A DNA stretch of 13,635 bases. It comes from CALFER01 sp964472395 (GTDB lineage Bacteria; CSSED10-310; CALFER01). Both the position numbers and the translations under genes were made by a program. Below the pieces are notes generated by a model. It searched no databases, was not told where the DNA came from, and saw only the letters and a list, made by a program, of their open reading frames with translations. Location: assembly GCA_964472395.1 (NCBI GenBank), contig CAYYMM010000116.1, forward strand, positions 1-13,635, in the 5' to 3' direction. Of this stretch, positions 6,684 through 13,635 are shown in pieces. How positions within the stretch are numbered: the first letter of the stretch is position 1; each line of letters starts with the position of its first letter.

Positions 6684-6699
6684 GAAGGCAGAGGCAACG

Positions 6700-9192
6700 A
6701 TGAACGACGAAACGACCAAGATTGAGAATCGATCAACCGGCGTACTGCAAGCGACACAGTCCGTTCCGGATCTGTGGCAGATCGGTACCCCTCTGTTCGC
6801 CGATTACATCATCGACGGTATTCTCGGAAAGGGAGGCATCGGAACGGTCTACCGGGTCCGGCGTCTGAGCGATCAGGAACTCTTTGCGGTCAAAACGATG
6901 GGGGATTGGCGTGAGGTTTCGTTTGCGGAGCGGCAGGCGTTGATCCGCGAACTCAGGACGTGGCTTGAGTTACCCTTGCATCCCAACATCACGACATGCC
7001 GGTTCTACCGGTCGATCGATCGACGGATCTGCATCTTCTCGGAGTATCTCAGCGGCGGATCGCTCCGATCCTGGATCTATCAGCACAAATTCCCCGATCT
7101 CGCATCGCGGATCGATACTGCGATCCAGATCGCCCGGGGTCTGAAAGTCGCTCACGATCACGGAATCATCCACTTCGATGTCAAACCGGCCAATGTGCTG
7201 ATGACGCAAGATGGGATCGCGAAACTCACCGATTTCGGCCTCTCACGGTCGAATCCGCTCTTCGATGGCATCATTCAGGGATCCGCGTTCGAGCCCAACA
7301 GCTACCTCACGGACAACGCGTACGGCATGACCATCGCCTACAGTTCACCCGAACAGGCCGGCCGGCAACCCATGACCCATCAGACGGATATCTGGAGTTT
7401 CGGCGTCTCGCTGATCGAACTCTTCAGAGGAGATCTCCCGATCAACCAGGGTTTTCTTGCCGATTTCGTGTTGGATCAGATGGATCGCGACGGGAGAATC
7501 AACGACGGGATTCTGCCGGTGCGTCTGCGGGCGATCATCCGGGGATGTCTGCAACGCGATACCAGCGTGCGCTTCGACGACATGGGGGACATTGCCGATC
7601 GACTGATTCAGGCCTATCGTGCCGAAACCGGTCGAGCGTATCACCGTCCGTTCGACGCACCGAAACCCAGGCGGAATATCTGGATGAAACCGCTGTCCCG
7701 CGAAACGGGTCAGGGCAACGGCTGGTCCGACCCGAAAGAATGGTACATGCGCGCATACGCCAGCAATCGTTCGGCATCCATTGCCATCGCTCATACCGAC
7801 GACGAAATCCAGAATGGACTCGCCACATTCTCGGACTTGGAACTGTTCCACGCCGCGCAGGAACTGTATCAGACAGCCGATCATTTCCAGCAGCTCGATT
7901 CCCGGCTCGAATTCTCCGTTTTCCTTCTCGAGTTCAGCCGGTACCTTCAGTTTATCGGCGATTTCACGGGTTCGACTGCCCTCCTGGATCTCGCCTGCCA
8001 GTATCTCGCAAATGAAGTCCGTGACCCCGAAGCCATCCGACTGCATCTCGAGGTGATCGATGCGATGGCCCGTGCCGCAACGATTTCCGGAGATCTATCC
8101 CGTGCGGAAGCACTGTACGAGCGCGGACTTGAGGTGCTGGCCCGACCGCTGGATCCGATTCTGTCGCACTCCCGGCAGGATGCAGCCCGATTCCTCACGA
8201 ATCTGGGGATCGTCAAAGCCCGGATGTCCAAACTCGATCAGGCGGTAAAGGCCTTTCAATCCGCCCAGTCGCTCCTCAATCAGGACAGACTGGAATCAAC
8301 GACGAGTCTTCTATCGATCCTGACCGACTACAATCTGACGCTCGCCTTGCAGCCTCACGCGCCGCCCGAAATCTTTCTCATGCGGCTCGAATCGATCATC
8401 GCCGCCTTGAAGGAACGGAACCACCCCGACGAGCCTCTCGATCACTATATCGCCTCAGCCGAGATGTTCCATGCTTTCCATGCTTCCGGTATTCTCGAAC
8501 GTTCCACGATCGATGCAACGATGCGAAAAGCCGCGGCCCGTCTGAACGCCCTCGTCGGGGCCGGGCGGGACGAGTTTCTGCCGCAGCTCGCTCAGCTCCA
8601 TCTGATGAGCAGTTCCATCCTTCGCCGACACGGGGACTTCGAGGGCGCCCGACAAGCCTCGAACGATGCACTCGCGATTCTGGAGCGCCTCGTTCAGGAG
8701 GAAGGCCGGTCGGAATGGATGGATCTGCTGGCGACGGGGCATCATCATTTCGGACTCGTGATGATGGATCTCGCAGATCCGGATGCCGCTTCGAAAGCCT
8801 TCCTCAAGGCGGAACACCTGCTCGATCATCCCAGCCGGACCGGGAGAACCGTCACCATCATCCGGATGCTCATTGCGGTTCGGGCGGGGCTGGCGGGTAT
8901 CCTTCAAACATTGGGGCGTTCCGACGACCTGATCGCCCTGTCCGAGCGTCACGCCGCGACCACAACCCACCACACGGAAATGCTCATGCACCCGGTCTGT
9001 TTTCCCGAACATGCCCGCCTGATCGCTCGAATCGCCCTCATGTTCGCGGAAGCCGGGTTGCCCGATCACGCCCGTCCGATCGCGCGTTCCGCCTCCCACG
9101 CCATCCATGCGGTCTTACAGTCCACTCCCCGAAGCGACCTGACCCTGCTCAGAAATCGACTCGCGGAAGCCGGACTGTGGGAACTCGGTTGA
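6700..9192 (+). CDS. Serine/threonine protein kinase with TPR-like C-terminal half
   Basis: 830 residues, no signal peptide or membrane segment, so probably cytosolic. Hanks-type kinase domain at about 36-312: glycine loop GKGGIGTV (43-50), Lys65 in LFAVK, helix-C Glu84, catalytic loop HFDVKPANVL (His158, Asp160, Lys162, Asn165), DFG 178-180, SPE at 216-218 in place of APE, and TDIWSFG (Asp230). All catalytic residues are present. The usual HRD arginine is Phe159, a non-RD kinase, so activation-loop phosphorylation may not be the switch. After a basic linker (about 315-370), residues about 375-830 are helical with TPR-like repeats, for example SGDLSRAEALYERGLEVL near 463, FLTNLGIVKARMSKL near 495, RRHGDFEGARQASNDAL near 641 and TGHHHFGLVMMDLADP near 679. 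TPR regions bind proteins, so this half probably recruits substrates or activators. No dedicated partner gene is adjacent. It ends 14 bp from the convergent Omp85 gene. Confidence 0.92.
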   Translation: MNDETTKIENRSTGVLQATQSVPDLWQIGTPLFADYIIDGILGKGGIGTVYRVRRLSDQELFAVKTMGDWREVSFAERQALIRELRTWLELPLHPNITTCRFYRSIDRRICIFSEYLSGGSLRSWIYQHKFPDLASRIDTAIQIARGLKVAHDHGIIHFDVKPANVLMTQDGIAKLTDFGLSRSNPLFDGIIQGSAFEPNSYLTDNAYGMTIAYSSPEQAGRQPMTHQTDIWSFGVSLIELFRGDLPINQGFLADFVLDQMDRDGRINDGILPVRLRAIIRGCLQRDTSVRFDDMGDIADRLIQAYRAETGRAYHRPFDAPKPRRNIWMKPLSRETGQGNGWSDPKEWYMRAYASNRSASIAIAHTDDEIQNGLATFSDLELFHAAQELYQTADHFQQLDSRLEFSVFLLEFSRYLQFIGDFTGSTALLDLACQYLANEVRDPEAIRLHLEVIDAMARAATISGDLSRAEALYERGLEVLARPLDPILSHSRQDAARFLTNLGIVKARMSKLDQAVKAFQSAQSLLNQDRLESTTSLLSILTDYNLTLALQPHAPPEIFLMRLESIIAALKERNHPDEPLDHYIASAEMFHAFHASGILERSTIDATMRKAAARLNALVGAGRDEFLPQLAQLHLMSSSILRRHGDFEGARQASNDALAILERLVQEEGRSEWMDLLATGHHHFGLVMMDLADPDAASKAFLKAEHLLDHPSRTGRTVTIIRMLIAVRAGLAGILQTLGRSDDLIALSERHAATTTHHTEMLMHPVCFPEHARLIARIALMFAEAGLPDHARPIARSASHAIHAVLQSTPRSDLTLLRNRLAEAGLWELG

Positions 9193-9206
9193 GGGGGTCC
9201 GGATCG

Positions 9207-11987
9207 TCAAAACGCATGGCCGATGGCGAGATGAAACACCATGGGATCCTCGCCGTCCCGCCGGTCGAGGTTGTAGCCCAGATCCGCCCGGATGGGGCCG
9301 ACCGGCGTATCGAGCCGCAGACCGAATCCCGCCGCCGGTCTCACATACGGCGGTTCCGGTTCGGTCAGAAACGTGTTCCCCGCATCGATGAAAACCCCTG
9401 CCGACAGCTTCCGGAAGAGGGGGAAACGCGCCTCCGCATTGGCCAGCCAGTAGGTCTGTCCACCGAGAGGATGGTCATCACTCCCGAGCGGACCCAGGTC
9501 CTGTTCGTGAAAGCCCCGGTGCGAATTCGCGCCACCGAGGAAAAACCGTTCGCCGAGCGGCAGGTCGGACGAAAGCGACCAGATCCGGCCCCCGCGCAGG
9601 GCAAACGCCAACGATGCATATGTCCCGAGCGGTTCGTAATGACGGACACCGCATTCCAGCCGCTGAAACCGCATCGAGCCTCCCAGAAAGTCCATCGATG
9701 ACTTCAGGCGCGCGAACACGAGACTGCCTGTGCGGGGGAAAAACATGTCATCGCGCGAATCATACGAGATGCCCGGAATGAATGCGGCAATCCGGCCGTT
9801 TTCGTAATCGAGTTCCCCGGCGACATCTGCGGCGACGTCAAACGCAGTCCGACGCTCGTATGTATACTCGAATGTCGCCCGCAGGGCCTTTGAAAACCGA
9901 CGGGACACGCCCGCTCCGAGACTCGTGATCGCCTCCGAAAACCCGCTTTGCGTCCGGTCGTCCGTGTAGGATGCGTTCAGAAACGGATCGAGCCGGCTCC
10001 CGAAGATGTTGGGCTGCGACAGCGCGAGACTGGTCGAGTTGCGCTGTGGCCCCGCCAGCGACGATAGACTCCCGCTGATCGCCTTGCCGAACAGATTCCG
10101 ATCCCCGATCTTGCCCATTAATTCGAGACCCCGATCGGTGTTGATGTCGATCCCGCCTTCAAAATATCCCGTCGGCCGTTCACGAACCGCGATCGCGACG
10201 GTCTGCCCGACCGACTCGTTCCCGGTAACGGACGGCTCCGGACGGATTGCGACGGAGTCGAACAGGTCGAGTTCATAGAGGCGCTGCTGCAGATCGGCCA
10301 GCGGTTCGAGATCGTATGGGTCGCCCCGTCCGAGATGTGCCGCGTCGAACACCACGCTGGAAGCCGTCTTGAAATTTCCCTCCACGAGCAACGCGTCGAT
10401 GGTATGCGCGGCGTTCTCTTCGACGGCCACAACGACCGGAACGTTCCCATCGATCGATTCACCCGGCAGCACCTCGACCGAAACATCCATGAAGCCCCTG
10501 GATTGATACAACCGGCGCAGCGCATCCAATCCGAGACGCAGACGGCTCCAGTCAAACGGATCGCCCTTCCGGACCGCAAAGGTCGACTTCAATACCCGCT
10601 CCTCAATGGAACGTGCGCCGCTGAACCGCACCGATCCGACCGTTTTGCGCTCGCCTTCCGCTATGTCGAAACGGATCGCCATGCCATCGCCGGTCCCCTC
10701 GATCGAACGGCCGTCAACCGTCACTTCGGAGAACCCGAGGCTGCGGTAGTATCCGAGCAACGTATCGGAGGCGGTCCGGATCGTATCCGGTTGAACCCAG
10801 GATTTGAATCGATACCAGGCCGGCTCATGAATCGGCAGCACTCTCCGGATGTCCGTATCCGGGACGATCGCGTTCCCGGCCAATTCGATCCGGGAGGTGT
10901 AATAGCGGGGCCCCGGATCGGCGGTCACCGCAAGCAGCGTCTTGTCCTGCCAGGTCTCGACGGCCACAGCAGCAGAGGCATCGAGATATCCCTTGCCGCG
11001 CAAAGCCTTGACCGCGCTCCGCGACAACCGCGCCAACTCGCGGTCACCGAGCGAATGATTCCGCCTCCGCCAGGCATCCGTGATCCGCCGGGACTCGAAA
11101 AAACCGACGTTTTTCATCCGGATCACGGAGGGTTTTCCCGCATCGAGCGTGATGCGTTTCGATACGTCTGCCTGGCCCGTCATAAATGCGGCATCGAAAT
11201 GCCAGGTTGAATCGAGATATCCCGTTTCATGAAGCTGTTTCGTGTAAGCCTTCATCTGAGACTCGATTGCCTCGGCATTGAACCCCATCCGGTTGAGGCG
11301 GAACCCGAACAGCCACCACCGCGTCCTGAGCCGGAGTCTGGTCCAGATGCCCGGGTTGCCTTCCAGCGCCAGCCTGCAGCCATCCGCGGAGGGGAGAGGT
11401 GTTTCGTCGATGCGGAAGCGGACTGACAGACCACGCGCACTCCGGTCGTCGATCTCGACCGCAACATCGGGGCGCGGAAATCCAAGCAACTCGTACTGAT
11501 CCTTCAGCCGTCGCTCTGCCGTCTCCAGCGCCTGATCATCCGCCGCCATATACGTGCCCAGATCCATCGCCTTCTTCAAGGCACGATCCGAAATCTGGCG
11601 GTTCCCGCGGATCCTGAACGTCCGCATGTACGGGCGCGTCTCGACGGCAAACACCAGTTCCTTCCCCTTTGGCCGCTCGACAACCCGGACGGAAACGCTC
11701 GCGAACCGCCCCGTCTTCAGAATGTTCTGCCGCGTCCGTTCGATCTGGTCCGCACTCGCCTCTCCCGGAATCTCGAAGACCCTCAACCGCCGGAACTCAC
11801 CCCGGCTCATGCTCCCGGCCGGCTGAACGGAAGCCTGAACATAGCGTTCGTGGGATGCGGGTTCGTCTGCGTGCAAGATCGGCAACACGAGCGCGAGCAG
11901 ACACACAACGACGTGCACCATCCGGTGATTGCCCGTTCGTCCCTGTCCATTCAGCCGCCTGTCCCGTGACGCTCTAGTGAAAATCAT
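9207..11987 (-). CDS. Omp85-family (BamA/TamA) outer-membrane assembly protein with about seven POTRA units
   Basis: 926 residues. Hydrophobic segment VHVVVCLLALVLPIL (24-38) with likely cleavage after LHA (40). Seven POTRA-like repeats follow at about 66-119, 120-197, 202-284, 286-360, 361-447, 448-526 and 527-605. Each has a V-x-G-N/x-F-type strand, paired helices ending in Y-x-x-x-G-F/Y, and a closing strand. Residues about 606-926 form the D15/surface-antigen beta-barrel, beginning GYFEGGIDINTDRG. It carries the loop-6 motif FFLGGANSHRGF with the conserved Arg824 and ends in the aromatic Phe typical of a beta-signal (FHLAIGHAF). The family folds and inserts outer-membrane proteins. BamA usually has five POTRAs and TamA three. 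The start ATG overlaps the tamB stop (ATGATTTTCACTAG), giving translational coupling. An internal ATG at 11921 (residue 23), just before the hydrophobic core, is an alternative start. Its neighbour tamB suggests joint action across the periplasm. Confidence 0.9.
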   Translation of the reverse strand: MIFTRASRDRRLNGQGRTGNHRMVHVVVCLLALVLPILHADEPASHERYVQASVQPAGSMSRGEFRRLRVFEIPGEASADQIERTRQNILKTGRFASVSVRVVERPKGKELVFAVETRPYMRTFRIRGNRQISDRALKKAMDLGTYMAADDQALETAERRLKDQYELLGFPRPDVAVEIDDRSARGLSVRFRIDETPLPSADGCRLALEGNPGIWTRLRLRTRWWLFGFRLNRMGFNAEAIESQMKAYTKQLHETGYLDSTWHFDAAFMTGQADVSKRITLDAGKPSVIRMKNVGFFESRRITDAWRRRNHSLGDRELARLSRSAVKALRGKGYLDASAAVAVETWQDKTLLAVTADPGPRYYTSRIELAGNAIVPDTDIRRVLPIHEPAWYRFKSWVQPDTIRTASDTLLGYYRSLGFSEVTVDGRSIEGTGDGMAIRFDIAEGERKTVGSVRFSGARSIEERVLKSTFAVRKGDPFDWSRLRLGLDALRRLYQSRGFMDVSVEVLPGESIDGNVPVVVAVEENAAHTIDALLVEGNFKTASSVVFDAAHLGRGDPYDLEPLADLQQRLYELDLFDSVAIRPEPSVTGNESVGQTVAIAVRERPTGYFEGGIDINTDRGLELMGKIGDRNLFGKAISGSLSSLAGPQRNSTSLALSQPNIFGSRLDPFLNASYTDDRTQSGFSEAITSLGAGVSRRFSKALRATFEYTYERRTAFDVAADVAGELDYENGRIAAFIPGISYDSRDDMFFPRTGSLVFARLKSSMDFLGGSMRFQRLECGVRHYEPLGTYASLAFALRGGRIWSLSSDLPLGERFFLGGANSHRGFHEQDLGPLGSDDHPLGGQTYWLANAEARFPLFRKLSAGVFIDAGNTFLTEPEPPYVRPAAGFGLRLDTPVGPIRADLGYNLDRRDGEDPMVFHLAIGHAF

Positions 11988-13635
11988 ATCGATACCGTAA
12001 CCCTCCGGAAGTGGTTCCGTCCGGATTCTGCCTCGCCCGGAGCTTCATGTCCTGAGTCAGATTGAATTCGAATTCGATCGCGTCGCCCCCCTCCTCCGAC
12101 TGACTGCGATAATACATGATCAGCACGCGATCCCCGATCCTCTTGCCCGCGCCGAACAGGAATTTCTCACCCGCGTTGCCCGTCGGAAACGGAATCAGAA
12201 TCAGACCGGTCTGTGCGCTGAAGTAATCCGCCAGTGCGAGCGCGGCGCTGTTGGTCGCGTACTGCAGCGCCAGCCCCGTCAGATCGGAATCGGATCCGTC
12301 CGACGGCATCGACACACCGGCCAGCAGTTTCACGATTTCCGTATACGTCAACCCTCCCGAAGACGAAAGCTGCAGCAGCGGCCGGCTCGCACGACCCGCA
12401 ATCTTCAGATAAATCGTCTCCGCCCCCTTCACCGCCGTCGCCGATATATCTACCTCCGGATCGATCCGCCACGGATCCGTGAACACGACACTCCCCCGGT
12501 CGATCTCGAATTCAGTGCGCAGCAGATCCAGATACCCGTCCAGAATCGAGACGGACCCCATCACGCCGGGAATCGACGCCGTGCCGATGACCTGGAGGCG
12601 CGCCCCGAGATCCACTTCCAGGTAGGGGTTTTCGATCCGGAGCGCATCCGGGGCGAGAATGGTCAGGTCGAGCGTCAACCGGTCCATTGGGGTTGAGGTG
12701 CTTTCCGCCGACTGCCCCGGTGATCGTTCCGGACGGACAAGGCTGTTGAGGATGCCGATGATGTCGATCTTCGGCGAATAGAGCCCCTCGAGCACCCTGA
12801 TTTCGCCTCGCACCGCCGGAGAGTCGGTCGTGCCGGTCACCGCGATGTCCGAATCCAGTTCGACGCTCAATTCCGTCGAGATTTCAGGACGAATGCCCCT
12901 CACCCGGACCGAAAAATCAAGCGGGCTCGGACCGGTCAGCCCCCCGCTGCGCCCCCCCATTTCGATCCGCCCGTCAGCGAAACGCGCCGTCATCCGCTCG
13001 ATGGACACGCCTCCGTCGGTCAGTTCAATCCGGCCATCGATGCTGTCGATGCGCGACGGCAGATCGGGCGAATCGACGATGCCGTCCGAGAGATCCGCCT
13101 GCCCCGTCACGACCGGTTCAAGCAGACTGCCCGTCAGCCTCAGATCCGCATCCAGTTGCCCCGCAATGTGATCCAGCGCGGTCTGGAACGATTCGGCCAC
13201 CGCCATATCCACCGAAATCCGCGCCGTGATCCCCTCCGCATCGTCGCCGGTCTCACCCTTCCGGATCGGTAATCCGCCCGTCACGAATATCGATGCGCGA
13301 TCTCCCCTCATGGCCAGGTCCAGATCCCCGATCCGACCGTCGTCCACGCGGAACGTCATGGGATGATCGAGCGCCAGCGTCAGATAGGCCGTCGACAGAT
13401 CCATTTTCGTGAACCGGGCGTCCACGGTCGATAAGAGGGGATCGTCGAGACGCACCGAGGCGGTCAGCCGGCCCGTAATTGCGCTGGCCGCACGCAGATC
13501 AGAAGGAACCGCCGCGACTCGTTCAATCGCCAGATCATTCAGGCGGACCACCAGATCGATACGCCCGCTGTTGAGGGGTTCCATGGCTGCGTCGAGTTCG
13601 ATTCCGGTATCGGCGGCGCGCGCCGAAACCCGAAG
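11974..13635 (-). CDS. tamB: TamB-family translocation/assembly protein, C-terminal part (start beyond right edge)
   Basis: 553 codons are visible and the frame stays open to the right edge, so the ATG at 13584 is internal and the N-terminal membrane anchor is missing. The visible part is repetitive beta structure, as in AsmA-like/TamB proteins that form a hydrophobic groove across the periplasm. The C-terminal TamB domain (DUF490) is clear: LRTEFEIDRGSVVFTDPWR, then PEVDISATAVKGAETIYLKI, ASRPLLQLSSSGGLTYTEIV and KLLAGVSM. A short Ala-rich helix (NSAALALADYF) and a beta-rich tail ending YRYDFH follow. TamB works with an Omp85 partner (TamA or BamA) in outer-membrane protein assembly, and related proteins are implicated in phospholipid transport. 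Its stop overlaps the start of the Omp85 gene by 14 bp, so the two are one operon with tamB first. Full-length TamB is usually over 1000 residues. Confidence 0.88.
   Translation of the reverse strand, partial: LRVSARAADTGIELDAAMEPLNSGRIDLVVRLNDLAIERVAAVPSDLRAASAITGRLTASVRLDDPLLSTVDARFTKMDLSTAYLTLALDHPMTFRVDDGRIGDLDLAMRGDRASIFVTGGLPIRKGETGDDAEGITARISVDMAVAESFQTALDHIAGQLDADLRLTGSLLEPVVTGQADLSDGIVDSPDLPSRIDSIDGRIELTDGGVSIERMTARFADGRIEMGGRSGGLTGPSPLDFSVRVRGIRPEISTELSVELDSDIAVTGTTDSPAVRGEIRVLEGLYSPKIDIIGILNSLVRPERSPGQSAESTSTPMDRLTLDLTILAPDALRIENPYLEVDLGARLQVIGTASIPGVMGSVSILDGYLDLLRTEFEIDRGSVVFTDPWRIDPEVDISATAVKGAETIYLKIAGRASRPLLQLSSSGGLTYTEIVKLLAGVSMPSDGSDSDLTGLALQYATNSAALALADYFSAQTGLILIPFPTGNAGEKFLFGAGKRIGDRVLIMYYRSQSEEGGDAIEFEFNLTQDMKLRARQNPDGTTSGGLRYRYDFH

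Noticed and set aside
8715..9701. A 328-codon plus-strand open frame spanning the kinase/Omp85 junction
   Set aside because: It overlaps the kinase C-terminus in another frame and the Omp85 barrel in antisense. Its composition is that of a shadow frame and there is no ribosome site.
10335..11210. A 291-codon plus-strand open frame
   Set aside because: Antisense to the POTRA region of the Omp85 gene; no domain and no ribosome site.
13582..13584. ATG as the start of the tamB frame
   Set aside because: The frame continues open to the right edge with TamB-like beta sequence, so this Met is internal and the gene is cut by the window.

Overview
The window looks like a chromosomal stretch from a Gram-negative (diderm), moderately high-GC, probably uncultured bacterium. 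The diderm call rests on an Omp85-family outer-membrane protein and a TamB-type periplasmic bridge protein encoded together. A large secreted C25 (gingipain-type) peptidase with a Pro/Thr-rich linker, a cytosolic Ser/Thr kinase fused to TPR-like helices, and DUF4397-like exported modules recall deep-branching environmental lineages. The sequence alone does not fix the phylum. I see no rRNA, tRNA, CRISPR array, phage genes or intact transposase.

Layout, left to right. 1-3345 (minus): a secreted multidomain C25-family cysteine peptidase, open at the left edge, so its C-terminus is missing. 3467-4609 (plus): a two-gene unit of RidA (enamine/imine deaminase) and a class I SAM-dependent methyltransferase. 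4636-4834 (plus): a 35-residue, very lysine-rich protein with its own strong sigma70-type promoter and Shine-Dalgarno. 4861-4990: a 130-bp non-coding element bounded by 23-bp near-perfect inverted repeats, resembling a REPIN/MITE-type miniature repeat. 4996-5076: two stem-loops, the second a good rho-independent terminator for the minus-strand gene that follows. 5105-6472 (minus): an exported protein with two long repeated modules resembling DUF4397, with a near-consensus promoter at 6567-6594. 6700-9192 (plus): a Ser/Thr protein kinase with a TPR-like C-terminal half. 9207-11987 (minus): an Omp85 (BamA/TamA-family) protein with about seven POTRA-like units. 11974-13635 (minus): the C-terminal part of TamB, open at the right edge; its stop codon overlaps the start of the Omp85 gene by 14 bp.

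The tamB and Omp85 genes are clearly one translationally coupled envelope-biogenesis operon. RidA and the methyltransferase are separated by only 18 bp and are probably co-transcribed, but no shared pathway is evident. The C25 peptidase and the DUF4397-like protein are both exported. The kinase is predicted to be soluble and may act through protein contacts of its TPR half. I found no evidence that the whole window is one functional system. The least explained pieces are the tiny basic protein, the inverted-repeat element, the kinase with its possible Shine-Dalgarno-masking hairpin, and the seven-POTRA Omp85 protein.
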